Shown here piece by piece: positions 30,627-41,673 of a DNA stretch of 64,000 nucleotides (position 1 is its first letter; the number at the start of each line of letters is the position of its first letter). The translations under genes were made by a program, and so were the position numbers. Under the pieces are notes generated by a model, which made no database searches, was not told where the DNA came from, and saw nothing but the letters and a program-made list of their open reading frames with translations. The DNA comes from Borreliella afzelii (GTDB taxonomy: Bacteria > Spirochaetota > Spirochaetia > Borreliales > Borreliaceae), in assembly GCF_014202295.1 (NCBI RefSeq), contig NZ_JACHGM010000001.1, positions 248,001 to 312,000 on the forward strand, in the 5' to 3' direction.

Positions 30627-32182
30627 TAAAAATTATCCTCCAAAACAAACCTATGCATCAAAGAATACGATCCGTTTGTCAAGCTTTTGTACTTTAAAAA
30701 CCTATAATCTGAATATCCATTAAAAAATTCATTTTTATCATAGTCCTCTTTGCACCCATATTGAATATAGTTCTCAGACATATTTAAAAAATACTTAGAA
30801 TTATCCTTAAATAATACTGCATTTATTATATCAAAATATACAAAACCAACCCCAGCCAAAAAAAATTCAAACCAAAAATGCTCATTCAATTTAAGAGAAT
30901 TAGAATCATAGTAAAGTCCAACTATATTTCTTAGTGGAATATCGTACTTTAAAAATAATAAATTCGTAAGAACTATTAAATTGCTAGATGAAATTTTTCT
31001 TTCTTTAATAGAATCTTTTAAACTTAAATTATTCTCAACAATTTTAAAATTTGAAGTCAAAACATCAGTGATTGCTTTAGCCAACCTATAAACTGAATTA
31101 CTCCCAGCAGTAATTGATAAGATTAGAGAATCTAACGACCCTAAATCAACAGAGCTGTAAGATAAATAATCTTGTTTTTTGTCTTGAACATAAGTTTTGT
31201 ACTCTTGATTATTAATATCTTTATTAGCCTCAATACTTTCTAAATATTTAGTATCCAAAAATTTCAAATTAAGTTTATAAGTCTTTAACTTAGTCTTAAA
31301 AATAAATTTATTTGTTTTCAGGTTTTCAAAAAATAAATTGCCAATATTAAAATCAAGATGCTCATTGCTATACTTTGTAATTTTTTGACGTTCATTCTCA
31401 ATTGGTTTTAAATAAAAGACATTAAAATTAATATCTTTGGGAATTGAATCAAGATTGCTACTAATATCTTGAGAAAAATAAATTTCTTCAATTATTGCAA
31501 ACTCTTTTGAATCACTTAAAGTCCACTGAAAAAAATCATTTTTAAAAGAAAACGGAACTTTATTGCTTTGAAGATTGTCCAATAAAACATAAAGTTTCCC
31601 ACCAGAATTTAAAGTTTTAGGAGAAATAAATTCTACTCTATTCTCAGAAATATTTAAAATATTTTGAGGCAAAATTGTATAAAGTTTATCCTTAGTTTCA
31701 AGCAAAATTTTAATAGCGCTAGAATGTGAAAACAAATTCATACCTTGCAATAAAGTTGAAGAATTCGCATTTAAAATTATTTCATCCTGTGAAAAAATAA
31801 AAGGTATATTTTCTCTATTAAGCTTAACAGGAACTTGTCTACTAATAACAAGAAAAAGTTCGTTACTAGTTCCACTTTCACTTTTTACAAAAATAAGTCC
31901 GGAATTTACTTCGTCTGTAATTTTAAAAACTATTTCTGTGTTATTCCAACTAATGATACTACTTTTAACCAAATAATTATTGTTAATATTAATATCGCCT
32001 GTACTATAACCTAAATTGTTTCCTTTAATAACAATGATATCCTTGTGTGAAGTAGGAATTGGGGATATATCATAAATAATTGGCCTTGAATAAAATAAAA
32101 ATCCAGAAAAAACAAATAAAAATAAAAAAAGAAGAAAAATTAAGCTTAAATAAAAATATTTGTTTTTAAAAAAAATAGCCAA
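30626..32182 (-). CDS. Membrane-anchored protein with IPT-like and degenerate transglutaminase-like domains
   Basis: 518 residues. One N-terminal membrane helix (about 9-30) places the rest outside the cytoplasm. Residues about 33-115 resemble an IPT/TIG beta sandwich ([20 protein letters not shown]). The C-terminal third matches a transglutaminase-like core in spacing: a helix, then [13 protein letters not shown], then [13 protein letters not shown] and FVYFDIINA. The His (about 435) and Asp (about 451) of the triad are kept, but the Cys position reads Ser (about 399, KISSSN), so protease or transferase activity is doubtful. Start TTG at 32182 with GAGG 7 bases upstream, inside the end of cysS. 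No gene name known to me. Confidence 0.82.
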   Translation of the reverse strand: MAIFFKNKYFYLSLIFLLFLFLFVFSGFLFYSRPIIYDISPIPTSHKDIIVIKGNNLGYSTGDININNNYLVKSSIISWNNTEIVFKITDEVNSGLIFVKSESGTSNELFLVISRQVPVKLNRENIPFIFSQDEIILNANSSTLLQGMNLFSHSSAIKILLETKDKLYTILPQNILNISENRVEFISPKTLNSGGKLYVLLDNLQSNKVPFSFKNDFFQWTLSDSKEFAIIEEIYFSQDISSNLDSIPKDINFNVFYLKPIENERQKITKYSNEHLDFNIGNLFFENLKTNKFIFKTKLKTYKLNLKFLDTKYLESIEANKDINNQEYKTYVQDKKQDYLSYSSVDLGSLDSLILSITAGSNSVYRLAKAITDVLTSNFKIVENNLSLKDSIKERKISSSNLIVLTNLLFLKYDIPLRNIVGLYYDSNSLKLNEHFWFEFFLAGVGFVYFDIINAVLFKDNSKYFLNMSENYIQYGCKEDYDKNEFFNGYSDYRFLKYKSLTNGSYSLMHRFVLEDNF

Positions 32183-32185
32183 ACA

Positions 32186-33628
32186 TTAGCCTCTTTTAAC
32201 TTTGGTTCCTTCCTTAGTATCAACCAAAACAAAACCTTTTTTAGCAAAAAAGTCTCTAATTTCATCAGCACGCTTAAAATTTTTTTCACATTTAGCTATT
32301 CTTCTTTCTTCAATCAAAGTTTTCATATTCTCATCAACAACTACATCATGATTTTCTAAATTTTTTAAAATTTCTTCTCTCAAATTAAGCGACATAATCT
32401 CATCAAAAATAAAAGCCAATCTAAGCTTTGAAACAAAGCTTAGATTTTCAGATTTAATTATCTCCCAAAGCAAAGCCAATCCTTGAGAAATATTCAAATC
32501 AAAAGAAACTTTTTCTATAAAAGAATCATAATATTCTTTTTCTTCACTAAAACCAAAATTTTTTAAATCCTTATTAAGCACACCTAAAGCAACTGGATCT
32601 AAAGATGCATAAAAATAACTTAGCCTGTTTATCATATTTTCCCTAGCAATCTTGCTTGCTTGAAGATTATTTAATGAAAATTTTAATTGATTCCTGTAGT
32701 GTGATGTCAAACACAAATATCTAAAATCAAGAGGAGAGAAATTTTGCTCTTCTAGGTCCTTAACTGTAATAAAATTTCCACGTGACTTTGACATCTTATT
32801 GTAATCCATGATCAAAAATTCTCCATGAACAAAAATATCACACCATTTCTTATTTAAGAAACACTCTACTATTGCTATTTCATTTATATGATGAACTCCA
32901 ATATGATCAACTCCTCCTAAATGAATATCAAGTGTATCTTTGAAATACTCCAAATTCATAGCAGCGCACTCTAAATGCCAACTCGGATAACCAAACCCCC
33001 AAGGAGAATCCCATTTCATTTCCTGATCTTTAAATTTAGAATTAGTAAACCACAAAACAAAATCGGTTTTATTTCTTTTAAATTTATCAATATCAACCCT
33101 AGAAAAAGTCATGTCTTTATCAATCAAATCAATGCCAGCCATCTCCCCATAGCTTTTAAAACAAGAAGTATCAAAATATACATTACCATTAGAAAAATAA
33201 GTAATTTTTTTTTCTTCAAGAATTTTAACAACCTCTATCATGATGGGAATATGTTTACTTGCAATAAGAACTTTATCGGGATATACAACATTTAATTTTC
33301 TACAATCCTTAAAAAAAGCTTCCGTAAAAAATTCACTAATCTCTTGAACTGTAAGACCTTTCTCTCTTGCGGTCTTGACAACTTTATCTTCTCCATCATC
33401 AAGATCGCCCGTTAAATGCCCAATATCTGTAATATTCATCGCATAGTTAACTTTATACCCTAAAAACCTTAAAGTTTTAATTAATAAATCTCCAAAGATA
33501 TAAGTTCTAAAATTTCCAATGTGCGCATAATTATAAACAGTAGGCCCACAAGCATACACTTTAACATTATCAAAATTTGTTAATTCTGAAAAATCCTTTG
33601 TTCTAGTATTATGTAACTTTAAAATCAT
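32186..33628 (-). CDS. cysS: Cysteinyl-tRNA synthetase
   Basis: 480 residues. Class I motifs: zinc ligand and HIGH-type [17 protein letters not shown] at the N-terminus, further zinc ligands WHLECAAM and HHINEIA, and KMSKS in [11 protein letters not shown]. Charges tRNA-Cys. First gene of a minus-strand operon with the IPT protein (3-base gap), glyA and the J-domain gene; divergent from murB over 51 bases. Confidence 0.97.
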   Translation of the reverse strand: MILKLHNTRTKDFSELTNFDNVKVYACGPTVYNYAHIGNFRTYIFGDLLIKTLRFLGYKVNYAMNITDIGHLTGDLDDGEDKVVKTAREKGLTVQEISEFFTEAFFKDCRKLNVVYPDKVLIASKHIPIMIEVVKILEEKKITYFSNGNVYFDTSCFKSYGEMAGIDLIDKDMTFSRVDIDKFKRNKTDFVLWFTNSKFKDQEMKWDSPWGFGYPSWHLECAAMNLEYFKDTLDIHLGGVDHIGVHHINEIAIVECFLNKKWCDIFVHGEFLIMDYNKMSKSRGNFITVKDLEEQNFSPLDFRYLCLTSHYRNQLKFSLNNLQASKIARENMINRLSYFYASLDPVALGVLNKDLKNFGFSEEKEYYDSFIEKVSFDLNISQGLALLWEIIKSENLSFVSKLRLAFIFDEIMSLNLREEILKNLENHDVVVDENMKTLIEERRIAKCEKNFKRADEIRDFFAKKGFVLVDTKEGTKVKRG

Positions 33629-33641
33629 ACATTTCTCAAAA

Positions 33642-33670
33642 TTGAAAAAATAAAAAGTCTAATCTATTAT
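33642..33670 (+). promoter_or_regulatory. Promoter of murB, nearly leaderless
   Basis: -35 TTGAAA (33642-33647), 17-base spacer, -10 TATTAT (33665-33670). The expected start near 33677 is only about 3 bases before the murB ATG at 33680. Confidence 0.55.
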
Positions 33671-33679
33671 TAAGTAAGT

Positions 33680-34591
33680 ATGCTTAAAAGCCTAAATAAT
33701 TTTTTTAAAAAAATCAATATAAAGCCTCAAACAAAAAATCTGATTGACTATACAACATATAAAATTGGAAACATTTCGAAATTATTTCTTATTCCTAAAA
33801 ATATACAAGAAGCCGAAAGTATTTTTAAAGCAGCAATAGAAGAAAAAATTAAACTATTTATTCTTGGGGGAGGATCTAATATTTTAGTCAATGACGAGAA
33901 AGAACTTGATTTTCCAATAATATACACTGGATATCTAAACAGAATAGAAATTCACAAAAATAAAATTGTCGCCGAATGCGGTGCAAATTTCGAAAATTTA
34001 TGTAAAATTGCACTAGACAATAGCTTAAGCGGTTTAGAATTTATCTATGGACTACCTGGAACATTAGGAGGCGCTGTATGGATGAATGCCAGATGCTTTG
34101 GAAATGAAATCTCTGAAATACTAAAAAAAATTACATTTATAAACGACAAAGGGAAAACTATTTGCAAAGAATTTAAAAAAGAAGACTTTAATTATAAAGT
34201 ATCACCTTTTCAAAATAAAAACTCTCTCATATTAAAAGTTGAATTGAATTTAAAAAAAGAAAATAAAAAAAATATTGAAGAAAAAATGAATAAAAACAAA
34301 CAAATAAGAATAAACAAAGGACACTATTTATTCCCAAGTAGTGGGAGCACTTTTAAAAATAATAAAGCATTCCTCAAACCTAGTGGACAAATAATTGAAG
34401 AGTGTAAACTCAAAGGTCTAAGCATTGGTGGCGCTTTAGTGTCCCAATATCATGGAAACTTTATTATCAATATTAACAATGCCACTTCTAATGACGTAAA
34501 AAGTTTAATTGAAAAAGTAAAAACTGAAGTCCACCTTAAAACTGGACTTTTACTCGAAGAAGAAGTCCTTTACATAGGATTTAAAAATTAA
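33680..34591 (+). CDS. murB: UDP-N-acetylenolpyruvoylglucosamine reductase
   Basis: 303 residues, type II (Gram-positive-like) form without the extra E. coli segment. FAD is held by LFILGGGSNILVND and YGLPGTLGGAVWMNA; the catalytic serine is in SSGSTFKN and the closing HGNFIININNATSNDV is typical. It makes UDP-MurNAc for peptidoglycan. No ribosome site; see the promoter just upstream. It converges on mcp-3 with 4 bases between stops. Confidence 0.95.
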   Translation: MLKSLNNFFKKINIKPQTKNLIDYTTYKIGNISKLFLIPKNIQEAESIFKAAIEEKIKLFILGGGSNILVNDEKELDFPIIYTGYLNRIEIHKNKIVAECGANFENLCKIALDNSLSGLEFIYGLPGTLGGAVWMNARCFGNEISEILKKITFINDKGKTICKEFKKEDFNYKVSPFQNKNSLILKVELNLKKENKKNIEEKMNKNKQIRINKGHYLFPSSGSTFKNNKAFLKPSGQIIEECKLKGLSIGGALVSQYHGNFIININNATSNDVKSLIEKVKTEVHLKTGLLLEEEVLYIGFKN

Positions 34592-34595
34592 AAAG

Positions 34596-36803
34596 CTAAA
34601 AAAGAACATCTTTAATCTCAGCATTGATTTTTTGAATCAATTCCTTTGTCTTTAATATCTTATCCTTAGAAGATTTCATCAAAGATGAATATTCTTGAAG
34701 AGAGTTTACTACATCTAAATTCATCTTAGAAGCTTTAAGCTCTTTTAAATCCTGACTAAAGTTATTAAACTTACTACTAATAAAGAAATGGTTATTAAAT
34801 ATTTCTTTATACATATTCTTAGCATCTCTGATCTTAGTGTCATGAGACAAATATCTTTCTTTAAACTCACCAATTTCTTTAAAATGCTTAGCAAGAGTAA
34901 GATCTACCTTCTCATGTCTTGAAAAATTGCTGTCCACATTATCTTGAATATCTATGAAATTTTTATAAATTGTATCAATCTCTGAATTAATTACTGCAAT
35001 AATGCTATCAACCGTTTTAAGTTCATCTTTAATAGTTTTAGAATATTTTCCAGAATTAATAGCAAGCTTTCTAATCTCTTCAGCAACAACTGCAAAACTT
35101 TTACCTGCATCACCTGCTTTTGCTGCTTCAATTGCTGCATTCATAGCAAGCATATTAGTCTGAGCTGAAATTGAAACTAAAAGTTTATTTACACTTTGCA
35201 AGCTGTTTGTTTGAGACAAAAGATCTGCAAAATTTTTATTCACATTTTCAAAAACAATATTTAAATCAAAAACTTTACTTTTAATGCTTTCAATATCAGC
35301 AGAATTTGTAGTAGCAACTTTATTAAAAATTTCTAAATTTTTATCTATACTATAAAAAAAACTAACATTCTCTTCAAAATTTGAGGAAATTTCTGACATA
35401 TACTTATTGTGGTCATTAATCGGATCAGTAACAGATTCAAATCCTTTTAAAATATCAACAATTGACTTTTCAAATCTAGAAAAAGTATCTCTTAGTTGCT
35501 CATAAGCTAAAATGCTAGAATCTATACTCTGAGTATTTAATATGGCAGTTTCTATTTGTTCTAAATAATCATTTAAATCTTTAGAATAAAATTTTATCTT
35601 CTTAAAAGATTCACTACCCTTAGACGACAGCTTGTCTAGCTTTGAACTAATATAAGAAATAATAGCTGAAGAATACCTAACCTCTAAAGGAGACTCAAGA
35701 CTAAAAGGATCGCTTTTTGCTTTTTGATAATCAACAATTCTATTAAAATCATTGATTAATGAAAAAATAAAAGTATTACATAAATAAAACATGATAGCAA
35801 AAGATGATAACAAAAATATAAAAAATACAATCCAATTTGACTTAAACATAATAGGAATGGAATTGGCATTTAAAATCAATCCTTGAATCAAAAAATCCTC
35901 GGTTTTTGCAAAGTTTAAAAAATAAAAATCGCCTCCATAATTAAAGGTGTACTGAGAAGTAGAAGAATCTTTTTTAGTATAAGCTGTAGCTTTACTCAAA
36001 ACATTCTCACTATAAACTGTAGAAAAAGATTTGGCCTTAAGATTATTAAAGTTTAAAAAAATAGGCATATAATTTCTGTCAAGCATAAAAAAATTATAAT
36101 TATTACTGCTAAATTTAAGAGAAGAATAAAGTTGATTTTCAATAATATCAAACGCCTCATCAAAGCATACTAGAATCCCTATCACACCCAATGTTGCAAC
36201 AGAATCCCTAACAGGAAAGCTTACTACAGAATAAATTTTCCCATCTATTCTCATATACCTTGAATGATATTTAGAATTTTTTTCTACAGGAACAGAATAA
36301 ATTGGATCCAATCTAACATCTTTTAATCCCAAAGATGAAAAATTTGAATTTGATATTAAAACATTCTTTCCTATAGGAATATAAAATATACCTTCAAGTG
36401 AATTTTCTGTCAAAGGAATAGTTTTAAAAATTTTATCTATAGAACTAAATTCTCTTGACTTTAAAAACAAATCACTATTTTCATCTAAACTATCGCTCAA
36501 TTTTAAACTTGAAGACAAAAGAAAGCTCTTTGAAGAATTCACCAATATCCCAAACCTATAGCTATCTTTTACAAGCTCTTCAAGAACCCTAGAGGATTCT
36601 AAGTATTTGGCCTTAATAACAGCAGACACACTGTTTAAAAATAACTTAGAATCAAATTTAAAGCGATCTAAATATTCATTTTTATGATTAACATATGAAT
36701 AACCTATAAATAAAATATTAAAAAGAAGAAATCCAAATAAAACTAGATAAAGAAATCGTTTAGTATTTTTCAAATTAACATCGATTAAATTCTCATCGGG
36801 CAT
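34596..36803 (-). CDS. Methyl-accepting chemotaxis protein (Mcp3-like)
   Basis: 735 residues. Topology: short cytoplasmic start, membrane helix about 16-36, a periplasmic sensor of about 280 residues with dCache-like features ([17 protein letters not shown]), a second membrane helix about 325-345, then a long coiled coil. The receptor tip, contacting CheA/CheW, is intact ([20 protein letters not shown], then [12 protein letters not shown]). No clear HAMP linker follows TM2, and no C-terminal CheR-binding pentapeptide is seen. Position matches BB0597 (mcp-3). Divergent from the next receptor. Confidence 0.93.
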   Translation of the reverse strand: MPDENLIDVNLKNTKRFLYLVLFGFLLFNILFIGYSYVNHKNEYLDRFKFDSKLFLNSVSAVIKAKYLESSRVLEELVKDSYRFGILVNSSKSFLLSSSLKLSDSLDENSDLFLKSREFSSIDKIFKTIPLTENSLEGIFYIPIGKNVLISNSNFSSLGLKDVRLDPIYSVPVEKNSKYHSRYMRIDGKIYSVVSFPVRDSVATLGVIGILVCFDEAFDIIENQLYSSLKFSSNNYNFFMLDRNYMPIFLNFNNLKAKSFSTVYSENVLSKATAYTKKDSSTSQYTFNYGGDFYFLNFAKTEDFLIQGLILNANSIPIMFKSNWIVFFIFLLSSFAIMFYLCNTFIFSLINDFNRIVDYQKAKSDPFSLESPLEVRYSSAIISYISSKLDKLSSKGSESFKKIKFYSKDLNDYLEQIETAILNTQSIDSSILAYEQLRDTFSRFEKSIVDILKGFESVTDPINDHNKYMSEISSNFEENVSFFYSIDKNLEIFNKVATTNSADIESIKSKVFDLNIVFENVNKNFADLLSQTNSLQSVNKLLVSISAQTNMLAMNAAIEAAKAGDAGKSFAVVAEEIRKLAINSGKYSKTIKDELKTVDSIIAVINSEIDTIYKNFIDIQDNVDSNFSRHEKVDLTLAKHFKEIGEFKERYLSHDTKIRDAKNMYKEIFNNHFFISSKFNNFSQDLKELKASKMNLDVVNSLQEYSSLMKSSKDKILKTKELIQKINAEIKDVLF

Positions 36804-37070
36804 AAAAGCTCTCCAAACATAACATTAATATTATTAAAGCCTTAAAACAAAACTTTTACCTTCATAAATCACATATAAATAATTACTAATAACAATTAGC
36901 AAATTAGACTTTTCTTTTTAAATCTTAAAGATTAAATCCCCAAATATTTGCAAATAATTATTTTATTATTTAGCTACATGCATATATAATTATATAATAA
37001 AACATATGGAATACTAAAAATTTAATATTTTAAAAATTTTATGAAAAATCAAAATTTTTGAGGGAACTTA
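36804..37070. other. Intergenic region between divergent chemoreceptor genes
   Basis: 267 bases, very A/T-rich. Two TATAAT hexamers (36985-36990 and 36993-36998) point toward mcp-2 but have poor -35 partners. A strong ribosome site GAGGGA lies just before the mcp-2 GTG. Nothing else is recognised. Confidence 0.4.
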
Positions 37071-39218
37071 GTGAAAAAAAAGAAACTTAACTCCAATCTT
37101 TTTTATAAATTTAACTTTATAATTTTAGCATATACAATAATCATTATTGCAACAACCTTTTTATTACTAGATCAGGGCTATAAAAAAATCATAACAAAAG
37201 AACTTCAAGACTTTACTAGATTCATCAACCAAGCCATGATTAAAAGTTTTTCTGATGAATCTAGAGAAATAATAAAAGCTTTAAGTACATTAACAGCTAG
37301 GTATGATTACAAATCTGCAATTCTAAATAACAAAAGTGAGGAACACTTGGTATCTGACAAGATTTTAGTTACACTGCCATCCTTTATTAAAATAATAGAA
37401 TATGCAAACAAAGATGGATATATAATCGCATCAAGTGAAAAAAAACGAACCGGTCAATATATGAGCTTAAAAGAATTGATCTTGGGCAAAGCTATAACTG
37501 CATTTCAAATTTCAATTCTTCACAACAGTTTGACAAAAATAAATAACAATTTTTATATTCCAATAGCATATAAAATAACAGATTCAAAAAAATCTAATAT
37601 TGGATATATTATTTTATATGCTGACATTTCAGAAAAAATTTCTGAACTAAAAGAATATCTTTTACTGCTTTTAGAAAACTCACTGCTAGAACAAAATGCA
37701 AGCAGCCAAAACTCATCAAAATACTTTAATATATACATAATAAACAGCAGTGGGGATGCATTTGGAGGAAAAGATGAGGTTTTGAAAAATATAAAGCACA
37801 TATTTGGCTTTAACGCAAAAACATTAACTCAAATATTAAACGCATTGTCTCAAGGAAAAGCAAACTACAATACAAGCAATTCAAATGAAATAATCTCCTT
37901 AGCAAGGATCACAACATCCCATTGGTACTTGGGAATAAAAATAGATTATAATAGCATATTCTCAAAAGAATTTAAAAATATGAGATTGGTTTCACTTTCC
38001 ATTATATTTATTTTAGTAATAATTTTCATATTAATAATGATATCAACCATAAAAACTTTAATAATATCAAAAATAGATAAACTCAATGTTGTCATTCCAA
38101 AGGTTAAAAACGGCGATTTAACATTTAAAATCGAATCAAAAGGCAAAGATTCAATAAGCTCAACAATAAATCTTTTTGGTCATTTTATTGAAAATCTAAA
38201 AAATGTAATCAATTCACTACAAGAGCGAGTGAGGCTGCTAAAAGAAAACGGAGACCATTTATTTAGCGAAATAAATAAAACCCACAATACAATAAAAAAT
38301 TCAAATCAATACATAGAAAAAACACAAGAAGAAGTGGAAAAACAAGTAGAATTCATCTCTAATACAACAAACGTAATTGAAAGTCTTTCAAAAAATATTT
38401 CATCTCTTGACAACTCAATTGAAACTCAAGCCGCAAGCGTTGAACAGTCCTCATCAGCTATTGAAGAAATGATAGGGGGAATACAATCAATAACAGAAAT
38501 AACTCAAAAAGCTGCAAAAAGCACAGAAGAACTAAAAAGATTCTCTGATGATGGGCGAAAAAAACAAGAAGAAGTTATTGCTCAAATCAAAGAGATTTTC
38601 AAAAACTCAACAAGATTGCAAGAAGCAAACTCTTTAATTTCATCTATAGCTAGTCAAACTAACCTACTATCAATGAACGCTGCAATTGAAGCATCTCATG
38701 CCGGTGAAGCTGGGAAAGGATTCGCAATTGTTGCAGAAGAAATAAAAGACCTAGCAGAACAAGTAACATCACAATCAGAATCGGTTGCCTCATCAATTAA
38801 CGAAATAATGGATTCAATAACCAAAACCGTAAACACTTCTGAATTAACAAATAAAGCTTTCAACCAAATATTCGATTCAATCAATCTAGTTGTTCAAGTA
38901 ATAGAAGAAATAAATCATACAATGCAAGAACAATCAATAGGTAGCCAAGAAATATTAAAGGCTTTAAATACAATGAGAGAAATAACATATGAAGTAAAAA
39001 TTGGATCAAATGATATGTTTAGAGGCAACAAAGAAATTATTAACACTGTTAAACTGCTAGGAGAAATTAATATTACGGTCTCAAACTCAATGAAAGGCTT
39101 AAAAGAAGAGATTAATAAACTAATAGAAGCAATTGAGCGTATTAAAGTTTTAGGAACTACAAACTCAAGCCATATTTCTGGAATTAGTGAGAGTACAAAT
39201 CAATTTAAAACTAAATAA
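37071..39218 (+). CDS. Methyl-accepting chemotaxis protein (Mcp2-like)
   Basis: 715 residues, GTG start with GAGGGA 7 bases upstream. Membrane helix about 13-33, periplasmic sensor of about 260 residues (Cache-like, with [15 protein letters not shown] and FYIPIAYKI), second helix about 303-325, a HAMP linker ([20 protein letters not shown]) and the signalling coiled coil with tip [20 protein letters not shown], then [14 protein letters not shown]. Glutamine and glutamate pairs in the flanking helices could be methylation or CheD sites. Position matches BB0596 (mcp-2). Probably cotranscribed with the next gene. Confidence 0.94.
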   Translation: MKKKKLNSNLFYKFNFIILAYTIIIIATTFLLLDQGYKKIITKELQDFTRFINQAMIKSFSDESREIIKALSTLTARYDYKSAILNNKSEEHLVSDKILVTLPSFIKIIEYANKDGYIIASSEKKRTGQYMSLKELILGKAITAFQISILHNSLTKINNNFYIPIAYKITDSKKSNIGYIILYADISEKISELKEYLLLLLENSLLEQNASSQNSSKYFNIYIINSSGDAFGGKDEVLKNIKHIFGFNAKTLTQILNALSQGKANYNTSNSNEIISLARITTSHWYLGIKIDYNSIFSKEFKNMRLVSLSIIFILVIIFILIMISTIKTLIISKIDKLNVVIPKVKNGDLTFKIESKGKDSISSTINLFGHFIENLKNVINSLQERVRLLKENGDHLFSEINKTHNTIKNSNQYIEKTQEEVEKQVEFISNTTNVIESLSKNISSLDNSIETQAASVEQSSSAIEEMIGGIQSITEITQKAAKSTEELKRFSDDGRKKQEEVIAQIKEIFKNSTRLQEANSLISSIASQTNLLSMNAAIEASHAGEAGKGFAIVAEEIKDLAEQVTSQSESVASSINEIMDSITKTVNTSELTNKAFNQIFDSINLVVQVIEEINHTMQEQSIGSQEILKALNTMREITYEVKIGSNDMFRGNKEIINTVKLLGEINITVSNSMKGLKEEINKLIEAIERIKVLGTTNSSHISGISESTNQFKTK

Positions 39219-39239
39219 AATAGATTAAAAGGAAATAAT

Positions 39240-39839
39240 ATGCAAAAAAAGACATTTTATAGCACTGAAAAATATCTTAAAAGTCACTTAATGTTATTTC
39301 CTATTTTTGCTTATACAAAAAACTTTTTAGATGCTAGTATCATATCTGTTTGGATTTCACTATGCATTATATTTCCTGCCTTAATAATCAATCAAATAGA
39401 ACTAAAAAAACATAAAAGCCACATACTGGGAATATATCTATTAATAATAGGAATTTTTACTAGCCTAACTTACTTATTCATGCTCCATTTAACACCAACC
39501 CTATACAAAGAATTCAAATTTTCAATACCCATTTTAATAACCATAATAATATCATTCCATAAAAACGAACCTTTTAAAATCTTAAAAAATCCATCGATGA
39601 TAATTAAATATTCTAAAATTCCAATTTTAATTTTCATTACTCTAAGCTCAACAATTTCACTTATTAGAGAAATATTAAACACAGGGAGCTTAAAACTTTT
39701 TAACAAAGAGATACCTATAATAAAAGAGCTTATAAATACAAAAATGTCAGCCCATAGCTCAAACATTTTTATTGCAGCGTCTTTAATTTTACTATTAATC
39801 AATATGCTAACAAACATTAAAGAGGGAAAAAATAACTAA
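39240..39839 (+). CDS. Hypothetical integral membrane protein
   Basis: 199 residues with about six hydrophobic segments (ISLCIIFPALIINQI, GIYLLIIGIFTSLTYLFML, IPILITIIISF, IPILIFITLSSTISLI, IFIAASLILLLINML). No motif recognised. Ribosome site AAAGGAAA, 21 bases after mcp-2. Its last codons lie in the first copy of a tandem repeat that also forms the argS start region, so the C-terminus (KEGKNN) may have been altered by that duplication. B31 counterpart by position BB0595. Confidence 0.85.
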   Translation: MQKKTFYSTEKYLKSHLMLFPIFAYTKNFLDASIISVWISLCIIFPALIINQIELKKHKSHILGIYLLIIGIFTSLTYLFMLHLTPTLYKEFKFSIPILITIIISFHKNEPFKILKNPSMIIKYSKIPILIFITLSSTISLIREILNTGSLKLFNKEIPIIKELINTKMSAHSSNIFIAASLILLLINMLTNIKEGKNN

Positions 39840-39913
39840 AAGTGTTTTTTAAAAAAAATATTAAAAGTGTTAAAGAGGAAAAAAATGACTAAAAATGTTA
39901 AAAAAAATATTAA
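39817..39913 (+). repeat. Tandem direct repeat spanning end of membrane gene and start of argS
   Basis: Copy 1 (39817-39865) and copy 2 (39870-39913) both begin TTAAAGAGG, continue with an A-run, then ACTAAAA and TGTT, and end in A-run plus ATATTAAA. Copy 2 carries the argS ribosome site and ATGACT; copy 1 has ATAACT at the same place, giving the stop codon of the upstream gene. The copies differ at only a few bases and a short T-run. Confidence 0.8.
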
Positions 39914-41642
39914 AGACGAAATTAATATTATAGTTACCAATCTAGCATTATCAAAAAACATAAAGCTAGACGAAATCAATATAAATATTCAAAAACCTCC
40001 AAAAAGTGATCTGGGAGATATTTCCATATTAATATTTGAACTTAGCAAAACCTTAAAGCTTCCCATTGAAACTATCTCTGAAGAAATAATAAAAGCTCTT
40101 AAAGCTAAATACGAAATTAAAGCTATGGGGCCTTACTTAAACATCAAAATTCCCAGAAAAGAATATATACACAATACAATACAAATGGTAAATGCTCAAA
40201 AAGACACCTATGGAACAAGTAAATATCTAGACAATAAAAAAATAATATTAGAATTTTCATCGCCAAATACAAACAAACCACTGCATGTGGGACATCTTAG
40301 AAATGACGTAATAGGGGAAAGTCTGTCAAGAATATTAAAAGCTGTGGGTGCAAAAATTATAAAATTAAACTTAATAAACGACCGTGGGGTTCATATCTGC
40401 AAATCAATGCTTGCATACAAAAAATTTGGAAATGAAATTACTCCCGAAAAAGCTTTTAAAAAAGGAGATCATTTCATTGGCGATTTTTATGTTCAATACA
40501 ACAAATATGCACAAGAAAATGAAAATGCCGAAGAAGAAATTCAGGATCTACTTTTAAAATGGGAACAAAAAGATGCAAGCACAATTGAACTTTGGAAAAA
40601 ATTAAATAACTGGGCAATTGAGGGAATAAAAGAAACATACAAAATTACAAACACCTCATTTGATAAAATTTACCTTGAAAGTGAAATTTTTGAAATTGGG
40701 AAAAATGTCGTGTTAGAAGGACTTGAAAAAGGATTTTGTTACAAACGAGAAGATGGCGCAATATGCATTGATTTGCCCTTAGATTCGGATGAAAAAACAG
40801 ACACTAAAGTAAAACAAAAAGTACTCATAAGATCAAACGGAACATCTATCTATCTTACTCAAGATTTAGGAAATATAGCAGTTAGAATAAAAGAATTTAA
40901 TTTTGAAGAAATGATTTATGTGGTTGGAAGTGAACAAATTCAACACTTTAAAAATTTATTTTTTGTATCAGAAAAATTGGGAATTTCTAAAAACAAAAAA
41001 CTTTTTCATTTGTCACACGGAATGGTCAATCTTGTTGATGGCAAAATGAAATCAAGAGAAGGCAATGTAATTGACGGGGATAATTTAATCTTAGACCTAA
41101 TGGAATCAATATTACCTGAAATTACACAAAAAATTGAGAATAAAGAGAATGCTAAAAAAAATGCTTTGGATATTGCACTAGGAGCAATTCACTATTATTT
41201 ACTAAAATCAGCGATACATAAAGATATTGTATTTAACAAAAAAGAAAGTCTATCTTTTACAGGAAATTCTGGACCATATATCCAATACGTTGGAGCAAGA
41301 ATTAATAGTATTCTTGAAAAATACAATACACTTTCTATTCCTATAATTAAAAAAATTAATTTCGAACTTTTAGAACATGAAAAAGAATGGGATATTATTA
41401 AAATAATATCAGAATTAGAAGAAAATATAATCAAGGCAGCAAAAGATTTAAACCCTTCAATACTCACCAGCTATTCATACTCACTTGCAAAGCATTTTAG
41501 CGCATACTATCAAGAAGTTAGAGTAATAGACATAAACAATATTGATTTAACAGCCGCAAGAATCGAATTTTTAAAAGCTATATTACAAACAATAAAAAAT
41601 TGCATGTACCTACTCAATATTCCTTATATGTTAAAAATGTAG
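39885..41642 (+). CDS. argS: Arginyl-tRNA synthetase
   Basis: 585 residues from ATG 39885, 7 bases after AGAGG; an in-frame GTG at 39867 lies before this ribosome site and is unlikely. The N-terminal Arg-specific domain is followed by the class I HIGH equivalent ([14 protein letters not shown], about 125-138), a KMSKS-region variant GKMKSREGN, and the anticodon-binding domain with [11 protein letters not shown] at the C-terminal side. Charges tRNA-Arg, one species of which (TCG) is encoded at 19310-19383. Confidence 0.96.
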   Translation: MTKNVKKNIKDEINIIVTNLALSKNIKLDEININIQKPPKSDLGDISILIFELSKTLKLPIETISEEIIKALKAKYEIKAMGPYLNIKIPRKEYIHNTIQMVNAQKDTYGTSKYLDNKKIILEFSSPNTNKPLHVGHLRNDVIGESLSRILKAVGAKIIKLNLINDRGVHICKSMLAYKKFGNEITPEKAFKKGDHFIGDFYVQYNKYAQENENAEEEIQDLLLKWEQKDASTIELWKKLNNWAIEGIKETYKITNTSFDKIYLESEIFEIGKNVVLEGLEKGFCYKREDGAICIDLPLDSDEKTDTKVKQKVLIRSNGTSIYLTQDLGNIAVRIKEFNFEEMIYVVGSEQIQHFKNLFFVSEKLGISKNKKLFHLSHGMVNLVDGKMKSREGNVIDGDNLILDLMESILPEITQKIENKENAKKNALDIALGAIHYYLLKSAIHKDIVFNKKESLSFTGNSGPYIQYVGARINSILEKYNTLSIPIIKKINFELLEHEKEWDIIKIISELEENIIKAAKDLNPSILTSYSYSLAKHFSAYYQEVRVIDINNIDLTAARIEFLKAILQTIKNCMYLLNIPYMLKM

Positions 41643-41673
41643 ACAAGAAAATGCTATAAAATTTTCTTGTCTA
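41640..41673. terminator. Shared bidirectional terminator containing both stop codons
   Basis: TAGACAAGAAAAT (41640-41652) pairs perfectly over 13 bases with ATTTTCTTGTCTA (41661-41673), with an 8-base loop. The first three bases are the argS stop TAG; the last three, read on the minus strand, are the stop TAG of the acyl-CoA synthetase gene. Confidence 0.8.
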
